A stretch of 64,000 nt of DNA from Gambelia wislizenii (taxonomy: Eukaryota > Chordata > Lepidosauria > Squamata > Crotaphytidae): NCBI GenBank assembly GCA_030847615.1, contig JAUMIR010000003.1, positions 77,138,001 through 77,202,000 of the forward strand, read 5' to 3'. Below are positions 33,680 through 45,957 of the stretch, one piece after another. The first letter of the stretch is position 1; every line of letters starts with the position of its first letter. The notes under the pieces are model-generated. The model worked only from the letters and a program-made list of their open reading frames with translations, ran no database searches and was not told the DNA's origin. A program made the position numbers and the translations under genes.

Positions 33680-33788
33680 GTTGTTTGTTGTTGTGTGCCT
33701 GAGAGAGTGTGACTTGCCCAAGGTGAGGTTCCAACCCTGGTCTCCCGGGATCCTAGTCCAACACTCAAACCACTACACCCCTCTCCCT
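33680..33788 (-). repeat. Sauria-type SINE with internal deletion
   Basis: GTTGTTGTGTGCCT runs straight into GAGAGAGTGTGACTTGCCCA, skipping most of the body. The head with CAACACTCAAACCACTACAC is kept. Confidence 0.8.
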
Positions 33789-34499
33789 CTCTAAAATGCC
33801 ACCCCATCATAAATGAGGGGGAAAGCCCCCGAGATTGAGCCCCTGATTGAGCTGAGGCTGGGGATCGGTTCCTTCTTTGCCCTGGCAAACCCCCTCTGCA
33901 GAAACCTTGCCAAGAAAACCCCGGGATAGGGTCAGAAAGGACTCGGAGACACCCCGCCACAGCCCCTTGGGCGAGACTTTGCAGCACCGCTCCATGGTCC
34001 CGAAGACTCCGGCCCTGAGGTCTAAATGCCCCCCGCATCACCCCCCGCTTCTAAACCCCCACCCCGCATCTTGCCGCTTGACTGGGAGCCCGAAGGCCTC
34101 GACGCCCTCCCACTCGCCTGGACATTGGGCACGAGCGGGAGGGGGCGCGGAGGAGAGCCCCTCTCTCAGTGACAGGATCGCTCCAGTGGGTGAGGTTGAA
34201 GACTTCCCAGGGGGCGGGGGGGTTAAATAACATACCTCTCTAAAAAGGCGCAGAAAATGGAAGGGGCTGGAAAATTCTTCGGCATTCGACCCAGGCCCTC
34301 GAAAAGCCCTTCTTGGTCTCGCCGATGGAGCCAGTAGTGCAGTCCTTTCCCAGTCAAGGCTGAGTGCTGGACTTTGATTCAACTCTCATATACTTTGAAA
34401 ACTACAGGTGTTCTTTCTTGCAGCCCAAAAGCTGTTTGGTAACAATGTGAAGTTGAAGGCCCAGTTAAAAAAACCACGAAAAAAACTGCGTTTTCTAAC

Positions 34500-34705
34500 A
34501 CTTTACAAGGGAATCTTGTAGCACCTTTGAGACTGAGGAAAGACGTTGTAGCATAAGCTTTGGCAGCGCCTCCGTGCATCTGAGGAAGTAGACCAAGTTT
34601 ATGAAAGCTTATGCTACAATTTCTTTCTCTCAGTTAGTCTCAAAGGTGCTACAAGATCCCCTTGCTTACTGATATTCCAGACTAACACAGCTGTCTTTGA
34701 TTTCT
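34500..34705. repeat. Inverted pair of a dispersed repeat
   Basis: AATCTTGTAGCACCTTTGAG at 34512 and CTCAAAGGTGCTACAAGAT near 34639 are inverted, as are TTGTAGCATAAGCTTT and AAAGCTTATGCTACAA. The right side ends with CCAGACTAACACAGCTG. Confidence 0.75.
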
Positions 34706-34875
34706 TTCCTTAATAAAGGGGGCAGAAGAAATTGGGCATTTTGGGGAAAAAATGCGTTTCCACATTGTTGACCGCAGAAAGTAACGTTTCGACATGGCCT
34801 TTCTCCTTGGGAACCGAAACAGAGAAGCTGATTCATGTCCCCCCCCCCCAATTGTCATTCATCTATTTATCAAGG

Positions 34876-35075
34876 TCCTAGGCGTGGTGTAATGGTTTGA
34901 GCATTGGACTACAACTCTGGAGACCAGCATTCGAATCCCATTGGGTGAGCCTGGACAAGTCACACTCTCTCAGCCTCAGAGAAAGGCAAAGGCAAACCCC
35001 CCTGAACAAAACTTGTCGAGAAAGCAGCGTGATAGGTTCGCCATAAGTCGGAAACGATTTGAAGGCACACAACAA
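34876..35075 (+). repeat. Sauria-type SINE
   Basis: AGGCGTGGTGTAATGGTTTG is the A-box side and ATTCGAATCCC the B-box. The tail ends GATTTGAAGGCACACAACAA. Confidence 0.9.
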
Positions 35076-35861
35076 GAACAATTCACCCCCCCACCCCAGC
35101 ACCACACAGAGATTAAAAGACAAGAGAGTCGCTGGTTGGAGGTTAACAGATTAATAGAGAATATGTATGAGGGAAAGGGAACGGAGAGGAAAAATGGAAG
35201 GCAGAGCACGCTCGGTTTCGCGAAGTTGAAATAATAGCAGTGATATCACCTGATCTGGAGCATTGGGGCCCTCCCTGCCTTGATCTACACGTACAGGTGC
35301 ACACTACAGTTCAGCCTATGGCAGAGGCGAAATTGTGCTTCCAATCGAGTCTACAGTCACGCAAGAAAACATTGATGTTTATGTAATTATTTTAATTTGT
35401 AACTAAATAAATAACATGAATTGAGTGTATATGTGTACACTCTCGAGTGTTCATCTCCAGGCAGCTGCTGCCTCCGTTCTCACTTGGATTGCCTGCGTTT
35501 CCTGCTGAGCCTTGAGGAGAGACACAGGAGATCTGTGGACTGGAGAGGCCGCTTTGTGTCCCGCGCCAGAAGAAAGTGTGCCTTGACCCTGCGGTAGAAG
35601 CAGGTCCTCTTCGCCCTTCCTAGCGGCATCGTGGGCTTGCAACCCTCCAACCTTGTTCCGCAAACTGCAACAATTCTCGGCGTTCGCTCTCCGGACCCAA
35701 AGGTGGCAATTATCAGTCAGATCTATTAATATCATCATCATTGTGAACGGAGAGCCTTATGCGGGAGTCAGTCTCCCTTGAACTTTGGCCGAGGGCTGAT
35801 GGCTTGAGGAGGCCGCGTCACATCCCAGAACATTGGTTCGGGAGATTTTGGCTCTGTGTGT

Positions 35862-36075
35862 GTGCGTGCGTGCGTGCGTGCATGTGCCTTCAAGTTGCCT
35901 GTCGATTTATGGCGAGTCCCTGAATTTCATAGGATTTTCTTATGCAAGGAACATTCAGAGGTGGTTTGCCATTGCCTTCCTCTGAATTGTAGAACTACAG
36001 CATCTGGTGTTCCCTGCTGGTCTCCCATCCAAGTACTCATCAGATCTGACTCTGCTTAACTTCCAAGATCAGACC
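35862..36075 (-). repeat. 5S rRNA-derived SINE
   Basis: On the plus strand the Sauria-type tail comes first (GTGCCTTCAAGTTGCC, CATAGGATTTTCTTATGCAA) and the inverted 5S head last: GGTCTCCCATCCAAGTACTC, then TCTGCTTAACTTCCAAGATC. The head orientation makes this a minus-strand copy. Confidence 0.85.
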
Positions 36076-36079
36076 AAGG

Positions 36080-39000
36080 GCCTAACGGATCAGTTCCTCC
36101 ACTTTTCAAGGAAGCAACCCTTGGAACAGAAATGTGTCAAAAACAGAAGCGAACAAAAGTCATCCCCCAAACGGTAACGTCCCAACAGACTACTGTACAG
36201 TACAATAATGAACCAAGGGAAGTCTGTGGAATCAAAGTTCTGAAAGTCAGTAAGATGGGGAGACAGAACTTCCGCCGGAAGTTGTGTTCTAAAACTTCCT
36301 GCTCTTGGCTGATCACAGTGGACTCTCTCTAAGGGGCTTGTAGTAACAGTAGAAACTTTTAAAAGTGTAATTCTAGTCGGTAAAATAAAGTAAGGACGCC
36401 CTTAAAAGACAGAGACTGAAGTACAGAATTCTGAAGTACAGAATTTCATTCATTCAACTTCGGTGGGAAAAAATTAGCGTTAGTGGATCCCATATTGGAG
36501 GAAAGGAGGGATTTTAAATAAGAAATAAACATAAAATTGTCGGTAACCACGACAACTTACTGCCACCACCGTGGAGAATAGAAAATATCACTTTAATGCA
36601 TCCATACTTCAAAACTCCCCTTCACTAATATAACAATATTTAAGATTATATAGAAAAGAGTGGGCAGACGATTAAGCATTATTTATGACTTCCCAGCCCA
36701 AAATGTGAGGGCCTTACATATGACCAGTCTAATTTACGACCTGCGTTAATTCAGACGTTCTTTTATGGGTATAAATCCAATCAAAAATCCCGGCCTAGAG
36801 CAGACCAATTGAACCAAAGGAGTTTGTAGAATTGTTGATTTCAGCAATTCAATGTATTTACTCCGTCAGGTCTTAGGAGTTGCAGTGAGGCCTCTGAATT
36901 GACCTACCTTTGCTCTCTTAGAAGTGTATAGGGGGATTCCAACCAAAAGCATAGATTTGATCGTTTGGGGGAACTTGTGAGCGTGGAATTTAGTTTCACA
37001 AGTGGCGGTGGGAGGGGCGCATGCTCAGTTTTCTAGGGATTTTCAAAATTACAGGATCAGAACTGAGTCAGTTATTAGGTGAAATCGTGACAGTTCTTCC
37101 TCTAACGTGGAGGTGGGGGATCTTAGCTGGAGTTCTGCTGACTCTCTTCCTGTTAACCCGTTTTCTGTGCTTTGCCGGGGTCTATTCAGAGATGCCTGGC
37201 ATCCTTTGAAACCGCCTCACAGTTCCTGGGGGCGCTTCGTTACCCCATCTCTACTTGCCTTCTTATTGCTTGGGATCGCAGATTCACTTTCGCATCCATT
37301 CAGAGTTAATCTCCCCCAGGAAACATATGAAACATATTTGACATTTTTATAGGCCAATAATTAGAGTGGGCAGTAGTGTTGGAAGAGGCTTATCTGTACA
37401 AACTGGAATCTGTCTAACTTGAGCTAAGAACCTTGGCTCCAGTTGTGTAGTACTTACCTAAAAGTAAATCTGACCACTGAACTCAATGAGACTTAATTCT
37501 GAGTAGTAGCCATTTATTGTTGGTGGACTACAGATCACAGAAGAAAGCAACTGTTTTTCAGCCATGAGAGGAAAAATGATTTTGCCGCTTTGGTGAGAAA
37601 GCCCTTTCAGCGGTGAGATCGAATTGTTCATCTCAACAAGAATAGACCCATTAAATTAACGCAATTAGCATAGGTGTTAACAAGCCCCATTTTATTTATT
37701 GGGTCTATTGGATCAACAGTTGGCTCTAGCCCTAAGTTATTAACGATAATAAGAAGGGCGATAATAAATTTTGTGGGGTTTGATAAAATACACGAAACAG
37801 CTTAATGTGAGAAAAGTTCCGATAGATCTATTCTTGGCCTTGCTGGTAATTTAGGATCAACTCTAGTTAGTAGCTGGCTCCTAATTTACATCGAATTCTC
37901 AAGTAGACTTTCCTCTCTCCTTTAAAGGCGCTCCAAAGAGACCACCGATTTTGACCTGAGCCCAGGGGATTCCATTAGGACCAAGTTGATTCAGTTATAC
38001 TTGAACTGAAATTAATTTGTGACCAAAAGGCGATGTGTACGGTCTGGTCCTACTCCTGCATACTCGAAAGAAAGTCCCATTAAGTTCAACAGGGCTTACT
38101 CCCAGGGAAATTAAATCCATTTCTAAAAAAGCCATTAGTGCAAATAATCCTGAATTAAATTCATATTGTTGGGTTTAAACGGATTTAGGAAACCAACGCA
38201 CTCATCAGCATAAATTTAAATTCAAGTATTACTTGTTCACTAACGCCGTATGCTTTGTTGTGATGAGGTTGCAAACCTGCCCCCGGAATATGTTTCGGAA
38301 ACCTTACGCAATACATCCAGTTATTATTAATTTCAATACAATTAAGCTTGATTGAAGCAGTCTAGCAGCTCTTCCCTTTTCAAAACGTAGAGCCCGGAGC
38401 AATCTCTGTATATAATACAGTCGAGCAGAGGTCCTTGGTTTAAAAGGCAGTTCTCTCAAATTAACGAAGTCGAGTTCATTTGGTCAAATTTTAATCTTTG
38501 AAACATTGAAAGCAGGATGTGTTCAGTCAGTACTCCTGGGCTAGACGAGGGTGGGGAGAGGAGATCGGGCCAAATTCCACCTCAACAAATCAACACAAGG
38601 CGTTACTTTCCCCCCTTTTCTTCCTGGCGAACTTTTGGCTGTTTGAAATTGACCAGACCCGGTGGCAGCTTCAAGGAGCGAAAGGATTTCCGATAGAAAT
38701 GATTGAATGAAGCGGCTGGTTTCGTCGGCTAAATTAGCACGTCAACGGGCGAATGGCGGAGAAGATACGACAGAGCTACAACAGAGGCCAGATTTACCTT
38801 CCGAAGGCCAACCCACGGGCCCAGGCAGAGCGGATCTGGTTACGGTCTGGGTGATAAAAATATCTCCGTGTACTCCCCCTCCTCTCCGTGAAATGGTGGG
38901 GGGATGCGCGCCAGGGAAGATGGGAGAGGCAGCCAACAGATCCTGGAGTTGAGGAGGATGGGTGCAACCCAGATCGCAGCACCCACCCACCCCCACCGAA

Positions 39001-40120
39001 GCCAGCGAGTCCAGCACGACTTCTTTTCTGCCATCCAAGTCACGTGCTGGAATCCCAGCAAACCCCCCCCCCCAATTCCTTAGAGGCTTCCTAATATTTC
39101 CATTTTTAAAATACTCCACTGTCTCAAAGTGGATGCTTTTCATCCCCTTATTATTTCATCTCCCACCCGAATCGGAAAAAAATTGCACCATCATTTGCCC
39201 CTCTCTAGCATTTGCACCAAAACTCGCACTTTTTGACTCTCAGAGTCTTACAGATGGGGTGATAGTCGCCTGCTACCTTCCTGGCAGCAAGTGACTTGTT
39301 CATCTGTCCAAGCTGGTCTTAAAGTGGAGGCCAGCCTCTGTCTCCTGCCAACCGCAAAAGGTTAACGAAACGAGTGCGCCTTTGCTTTTCGTTGCGTTTT
39401 CTGCTGCTGCTGCCGCCAGGTACTCTTTCTTGTGAATGGTCTCAAGAATTAGCTAAGGGCAAGTGGTCAAAGGCAGACCTGGCCAAGGCCTCACAATGTG
39501 TCTGTCACGTGACAGTGGTAGGGACCCCCTACTGAAGCTCAAAGACTCTGCTTCTACAGGCTGCTTAGTGGTATCCTTGCTTGTCCAGTTAGCATAGAAA
39601 GGAGGAGGGGAGGGGAGGAATGTAGCAGAGCCTTTAAGGCTAACTGGTTTTCTTATTTTTGCATAGGCTTTCCTGGATATAAACCCTTTTCTTCGGAAGT
39701 AGTGTAGAGTGATATCCAGGCCTCCAAAAATAAAAGCGTATTCACACTGTTGTGGGAGTGGGATGGAAAGTAATAGGATCCAGAAGGATGCAAATCATGA
39801 CCCTTGCCCTAATTTTTCAAAGGGCTGCATAAGGTGACACAAGTCTTGCAGATCTTTCCAGTAGTCAATTAGTGTTGATATGTGAAAGCAATAGATCTGC
39901 TTACCAAAAGTCAGTTTCCTTGGGTTCAAAACCTTCTCTGAGAAGGTTTTCAGTTAGTGTTCACCAAAGGAGGGGAAAGCACCACTGAACTCAGTGAGAT
40001 GTACTTCTGAGTGCACACGTCAAACTGCCTGGCGCTTTCCACCGGGGAGATACTGGCTCTCTCTTTACACCTGTCTTTCTCCACGTATATCCCTGCAGGC
40101 AACTGAGGTGGGACGTGGCA
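36080..40120. other. Repeat-poor upstream flank
   Basis: About 4 kb with no recognisable gene. The only repeats seen are copies of a short palindromic family near 37450 and 38060 and one decayed repeat near 39620. It could hold regulatory DNA; nothing more can be read from it. Confidence 0.5.
39620..39735. repeat. Dispersed repeat, decayed
   Basis: TAGCAGAGCCTTTAAGGCTA and a related right side resemble the family at 10335 and 46690. Confidence 0.35.
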
Positions 40121-40127
40121 GAGTCTG

Positions 40128-40345
40128 ACTATACAATCAGAGCAGCTTGATACCACTTTAACTGCCATGGCTTGGATTCCTGGGATTTTTAGTTTAGTGA
40201 AGCACTTCGGATTCTCTTCTATATAGCGCTGTAGTTCAGAAGAATCTATTGCAAACTACAAACTCCACGATTCCATATAGGCCGACACCTTGGCAGTTGA
40301 AGTGGTATTAGACTACTATAATTGCGCAGTGTGGATACACCCCAG
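40128..40345. mobile_element. Foldback MITE ('GGGATTTGTAG' family)
   Basis: TTGATACCACTTTAACTGCC on the left and GGCAGTTGAAGTGGTATTAG on the right are inverted. The right end is GTGTGGATACACCCC. Confidence 0.75.
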
Positions 40346-40464
40346 AAGTGGTAGAACGAAACGGGCTATACAGCTGTCACTTTCACGTTGGAAGATCGCA
40401 TTTTAAAAAACAATTTACTACCGCTGATTGTTGATGTAATTTAACGGCTGGTAGGTAAAGAGCC

Positions 40465-40692
40465 AGCGGGGTCTGAGAGCTGGACTAGGACTCCGGCCGG
40501 ACACTAGGGTTCGAATCCCCGCCCAGACATGGAAACCCACTGGGTGGCCCTGGGCAAGTCACACTCTCTCAGCCTCAGAGGAAGGCAATGGCAAACCTCC
40601 TCTGACCAAACCTTTCTAAACCCCCGTGATAGGTTCTTCTCAGGGCTTCCATAGGTCGGAAACAACACGAGGGCACCCAACAACAAAAACAG
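40465..40692 (+). repeat. Sauria-type SINE
   Basis: GGTTCGAATCCCCGCCCAGA contains an exact B-box, and the tail ends in ACCCAACAACAAAAAC. The A-box side is diverged. Confidence 0.85.
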
Positions 40693-41159
40693 GTAGAAAA
40701 CTTGCAGAGCCGTGTGAAGCCTGATCGATCAGGCCTCCACTTGGCCATGGAGAGCGAAACCTTCCCCAAAGGGACAAGTGATGCGAGATTCCCACCGGGC
40801 CATTGGGATACTACCACACCATTCTTTTGCAGGTGTCGATCAGGAGGCAAAGCGTTTTGGACTAGGACTCCCCAGAATCCATGATGGATCCAGGATTCTG
40901 GGAGCTGTAGTCCAACCAAAGTGGCTCGTGCGAGCTGTGGTTTCAAGGAAGACGTTGTACTGGCTCGAAATCGGAAAGGTGCCCTCTCAACCTGTCCCCT
41001 CCACCAGTGACCGCTTGCCAGCCGGCGACCTCTTGCCTGTCCCAGTTCAGCGGGTGGCAGCCCGCAGCCTCGCTCGCTTTGGGTGTTGGCTTTCACACGA
41101 ATCTGGGGCTCTCCCTTCTCTCTCTCCAAGCCTTCCCTTCTTCTTGGGAGCACTAATTG

Positions 41160-41420
41160 GGTGAGCAATTGACCTAAGTTAATAACAGCCTAAGACAAAT
41201 GTCTCCAAGCCGGTAGCCAAAGGAGGAGTGCATTATGGCGAATTGATTTAGGCCGCTCGGGGGCCTGGCTTATTTAACAGCGAGCATTAAAATATTAATA
41301 TTTTAAAGGGGATCCGAGTCTGTATTTTTTTTTTATGGCGGGCAATTGACCGACATTAAACTTTAATGAAACGATCTGCTGGCCAGCTTTAGAAGATTCG
41401 TCAGTCCCCAGGAAGAGCGA
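41160..41420. promoter_or_regulatory. Candidate non-coding regulatory element upstream of TLX1
   Basis: A repeat-free stretch about 8 kb upstream of the TLX1 start. It is rich in homeodomain-type TAAT/ATTA words (for example ATTAAAATATTAATATTTTA) and lacks the decay of nearby repeats. This is an inference from composition only. Confidence 0.3.
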
Positions 41421-44045
41421 CCATTAGCACGAAAGTTGGGGGGAGGGAGGGAAAGTAGCACTTTCACTAACAGGTAAATAATTAAAAAGGAATTATGCTA
41501 GTGGTCAGGGAGAGGAGGCAGAGCCCGGAGCCACGATCACGCAGGAATCCTGATGCAATCCTTGAGCAAATGGGGCGGGAGGAAAGCGAGGCAGGCGCCT
41601 GCCCGCGGATCCGGCCCACTGAGAAAGCTCTGGGGAAGGAATTGGTAGATCGGGGTCGACGGGGGTCCAGCGCCCCCAAAGCCATCGCCTACTCTCCCGC
41701 CTCCAACCTTAAAGCAGGTGGCGGGAATCAAGCATCAGCTCCGAAATATTTCATTTTCATTTAAAAAAAATATTTTAGTCTTTATTCAAAATGATATATA
41801 CTGTAAAATTGATTTATTTTATTTATTATTTGGGACATTTCCCAAACACTTCGCGTTATTTCTTCGTTGAAACGGGGGTGGGGGAGTAGGTGAGTGCGTG
41901 TGAGAATTTCTTTTAAGGCACAGCCTGAGAGCGACAGATGCAGGAAAAGAAGGTATCAGAAGAAAAGAAAAATGTGAAGTTGGGGTTTATAGGGTACAGT
42001 GTATCCTCTATTTATGTAGCCTATATAAAATAAATAATTTATGCCCCTGTCTGTATATAGCAGTTCAGAAATCTCCTGTATCATGTAGACTCTGGTGACT
42101 GTTCAACATCCTCGGGCCTTAGGTTCCACCGACCTACTACTATTCCAGTATGTAGTATTACTATTCCCGTAGTACTACTACTACTGTTCCAGAATGAGAT
42201 GGCAGAAAGTATTTTAATTGTCGCAACAGCGTCGTTAAGAGAGGTGGGAAAAAATCGATGAATCAGGAGGGTAGTCGATTAACTCATCGGACATGCTGAA
42301 TGTAGACTGCAAATTCTACTTGGCTGTATACGAATTTTACCCCTCTTGAATTCTGCTGAAAACTCTAGGAGTCTTAGGGATCATTTTGAACATCTTGTCA
42401 GGTTTTTGCAGCAGAATCCTATAGACGCCTACCCCGAAGAATCCTATAGACGTCAACTCCGAAGTAATCCCACTACATTCAGTGGGACTTACCCTCATGC
42501 AAGCAAGTATAGAGTTGCAATAGTAATAAAATGTCTTTTTTATAAGAAGTGTTACTTGTGGTTTTCTATGCTATGATCTTTTAAAAAAATATTCCCCAGG
42601 CATTGACTGAACTAAGAGAGGTTTTTTTTTTAATTAATCGATTTAAAGAAAGAGATTTAATAGGCGAATAAATGATTTTAAATTGTCTGAGACCGCTAAC
42701 TGGTCATAGTGGAAACAGAGAAACATTGGGATTGATTATGAGAGGGATCTTTTTACATTGATTGAAACCACCCGGTCAGAAAATTTGATATTATAATAAT
42801 GATATTACCACGACTACTATTACTACTGCTATTAATCAGAACGAAGTACCCAGCGTCGTCAAAAAGCGAGGGAGGACAAATTATTTCTTGACCATGTGAA
42901 CACGAGCAGTTCCTTTCAGAAGAACGTGGAAAATGCTGAAAATTATCTACCTTTCTATGTCCATATCAGTCTTTAAAAAAAAAAAAGCAATTCCCTTTTA
43001 GCCATACAAATATCTTCCATTGGTAATGACGCTTCTATTCCCAATTGGTCACGGTACCCCCAAATTTTGCCTTCCCCCCAGGCTATAGAATAACAGGCCC
43101 TCACCAGATGGTCCTTCGCTCTGCCGATGCTAAGTGATAGAGAGACGGTATGATTGGGAGGAGAGCATCTGTTCAGACTTCACCCTCCCTTCCTCCCCCC
43201 ATCTCCCCCCACCCACTTGGGAAGCGTTGCCTCGCCTCCCCCCGAATCCCAGGCGCTCTTCGGAGCATTCTCACGTGCCCCGACCCACCCCCGCCATCCG
43301 GCCTCCTCTGAAGTGCCAAATAAATATTTGCTGGGAGGTTTTGTTCCATGTCAGTTCCAATTTATAGGAAACGGGACCCCGAAGCTGCCCGTTTCAGGCT
43401 CTTTCCTGCAGCCAGGCTCAGCCACGCAACACAGCTAGAATTTTTTCAAGGAGAGAGGGAAGGGGGGCAGGAGGGAAGAGAGAGAGAGGATATAAGAATC
43501 TCTTGGCTTTCTTTGCTCCATCTTTGCTTTGTCAGTTTTAAAAGTTTTTCTTCCCCCTTTTGTGGCAACTGAGTTTGTCCAAGCGACAAAAGGAGAGGAA
43601 ATCACAAAATGGGAGAGGGAAGGACAGCGGTTGACACACACACACACACACACACACACTCACGAGCGGGCGCGCTCACTCGTTCCCATTAGAGGTCGTC
43701 CACAGTTGTCTTTTTTATCGCCATAAACTGTAAGATATAGTGCACTCTTTATTTAGCATTACTATATTATTATCTAGTATCATTGGATAGCGTTGGGATA
43801 CTTTGACGTGTAAATTATGCGTGCGTCGAGTTCCACAGAGCTCTTCGTCAAGCAAAAATGTCTGCAATGAATGAGCAGCTTTGTACATTACTTCCAACTC
43901 AATCTACGGTTACTTTGTCTCCTTGAGTAAGTTACCCCTTAAGCACTGCTGTCTCCTCCTTCCTTAGGGGAGAAGTTCGTTTTTATGTGCTGGTTACACA
44001 AGTGCACAAGGCGATAGAGAAATGGAGAATTAAATATACATACAT
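41421..44045. other. Repeat-poor upstream flank, second block
   Basis: No gene recognised. It contains a short palindromic-family copy near 42400-42520, a CA microsatellite near 43636 and AT-rich text near 43690-43920 that might be conserved non-coding sequence. Confidence 0.5.
43636..43660. repeat. (CA)n microsatellite
   Basis: About 12 CA units. Confidence 0.9.
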
Positions 44046-44047
44046 AG

Positions 44048-44294
44048 TGGGTGCATCTACATTGCACATTGATATCAGTTTCGTGCCACTTTAGCTATCA
44101 TATCTACGTCCTACAGAATTCTGGGATTTGTAGTTTGCTGTTGACAAGCGCTTAGAATTCTCTCCTGCAGAACTCTAGCGCCTCTAGACGGAGAATTTCA
44201 AGCCCCGCTCCAAACTCCTGATCCCGTTTCCACATAGGACAAAGTCCCTGAATGTTGAAGTGGTATGAACCGGATATAATGATGTAGTGCAGGT
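44048..44294. mobile_element. Foldback MITE ('GGGATTTGTAG' family)
   Basis: GGGTGCATCTACATTGCACA opens it, AATTCTGGGATTTGTAGTTT lies in the left core and GATGTAGTGCAGGTAC closes it. Confidence 0.75.
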
Positions 44295-45063
44295 ACTAGG
44301 AAGCAAAGCAACCTGCCGTTTGGGCCTGGGTGGATGGTGGGGGATATGCTCTCAGCTCAATGGGCCAACTACTTCATGTGGTCCAGCTCCCAGAAGCCCC
44401 CATTTTCTGGGTTTAGCAATCTACCTGTTTTACTTTCTTCTTTTCTGTGCTCCGAGTCTATTTATCAGGATGTTCTTGAATCAGCCACTTTGCCCTTGTC
44501 CTTTCCTCTGCTTGGCAGCAAATAGCTTTTTCAGGTGATTGTGTTTCCACGCCTGGATAAGCTAAGCCTGTTGGATTTCTGCCTGGTGTGCAGCGCAAGA
44601 GAGAAATGCTAGCAGGTCGCCTTGCCCGGCAATTCCTCCGGCTCTGGCAGCGGGTGCATCCTGTTGTTTATCCCCAACTCCTCCCAAGAGAAAGGGCCCT
44701 GATTCCTTCTCTTGTCTGCCAGGATCTTCCCCGTCCCTTCCCTTCCTTCCTCGAGCGCCAGCCTCTGCGGGCGATCGGGTTTCCCCTGCCCCGGCCCCCG
44801 CCCTACCTGCCTCAACTTCTTGACTTCTGAACTCTTTAGGGAACCTGCCGGCGCCAGCTCGGTCGTCCAAAGTCTTTGTGGTTTGGGGAAGCAGAAGCTT
44901 TCGGATGGAGAGGAAGGAGCTGATGAGTGCTTCAAGAGAGAGCCCACCCACCCATCCTCGCTCTCCCCCAAGGGTTTAATGGCACTCCCAGAGCCTGCCC
45001 TTGGCGGATTAGGCTGTCTGTGTTGTTAGGTAATGGGATGATGTTGATCTCAGAGAAATAGGT

Positions 45064-45092
45064 AAACACACACACACATACACACACACACA
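45064..45092. repeat. (CA)n microsatellite
   Basis: CACACA units with one TA interruption. Confidence 0.9.
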
Positions 45093-45325
45093 GAGTGAAA
45101 AGTGCAACCCGAGCCAGTGAAACAGGGTGAGAACCCAACATAAGACAGAGTGAGCTGGCTGCCCAAGAACAAGAGTGCAGGTACCATGAGAGGCTGCAAA
45201 ATAAAGTGATTGATTGAAAAGGAAGAAAGAAAATTGATTGATTGCCCACTCCCCACCCCCAAACACATAAGAATTCTGCTCCCCTTCTTTCTCCAAATTT
45301 CTAGTAGTACAGAAAGTGAGAGCCA

Positions 45326-45547
45326 GGCTGCATCTGCACTGCAGAAATAATCCAGTTTGACACTGCTTGAACTGCCATGACTCAATGCTATGAAATTTTG
45401 GGATTTGTAGTTTTGTGAGATGTTTAGCCTTCTCTGTCAGAGAGCTCTGGTGCCACAACAAATTACAGATCCCGGGATTCCATAGGAAGGAGATATGATA
45501 GTTTAAGCAGTGTCAAACTGGATTATTTCTGCAGTGCAGATGCAGCC
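45326..45547. mobile_element. Foldback MITE, well preserved
   Basis: GGCTGCATCTGCACTGCAGA on the left and TCTGCAGTGCAGATGCAGCC on the right are perfect inverted repeats; the pairing continues through AATAATCCAGTTTGACAC. Confidence 0.9.
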
Positions 45548-45744
45548 TCAGAGTATTGTTCACACTTAGAAATCTTACTTTGGCTGTGTTCACATCCCAT
45601 TGCTAACTTTGCCTGATCCTTCTGTCTAGGTGCCTAAACTGTGCTTCTAAATGCCCAGCTGGTTAAGTTGTAGGTTACTACAGTACAATGCTACCAGTTG
45701 AGGGACTGAAGGAAAATTCGTTGGGGGGGGGTTATTAGGCCTCA

Positions 45745-45827
45745 TTTTGTTGGGATATGGCAACCTAGAATGCATGGGGGCCATGGTAGTTAAAGAGTTA
45801 AAATGCATATAAAGGGTGTTTATGGCA
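45745..45827. repeat. Fragment shared with the LTR-like stretch at 48245
   Basis: TTGTTGGGATATGGCAACCT and GTAGTTAAAGAGTTAA closely match text at 48249-48315. Confidence 0.5.
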
Positions 45828-45957
45828 AACTTCCTCTCAGCCTCAGAGGAAGACAAAGGTAAACCCCTCTGGACAAACCTGGGCAAGAAAACCTCATGAT
45901 AGGGTTGCCTAAGGGTCACCGTAAGTTGGAAACAACTTGAAGGCACACAGCAACATC
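45828..45957 (+). repeat. Sauria-type SINE, head missing
   Basis: CCTCTCAGCCTCAGAGGAAG through AACTTGAAGGCACACAGCAA; only the body and tail are present. Confidence 0.8.

Noticed and set aside
33403..34041. A 212-codon minus-strand frame upstream of TLX1
   Set aside because: It runs through a SINE remnant and GC-rich promoter flank and has no known similarity.
44562..44971. Overlapping open frames of 120-129 codons on the minus strand
   Set aside because: No known protein similarity and no conserved start context. GC-rich sequence explains the open frames.
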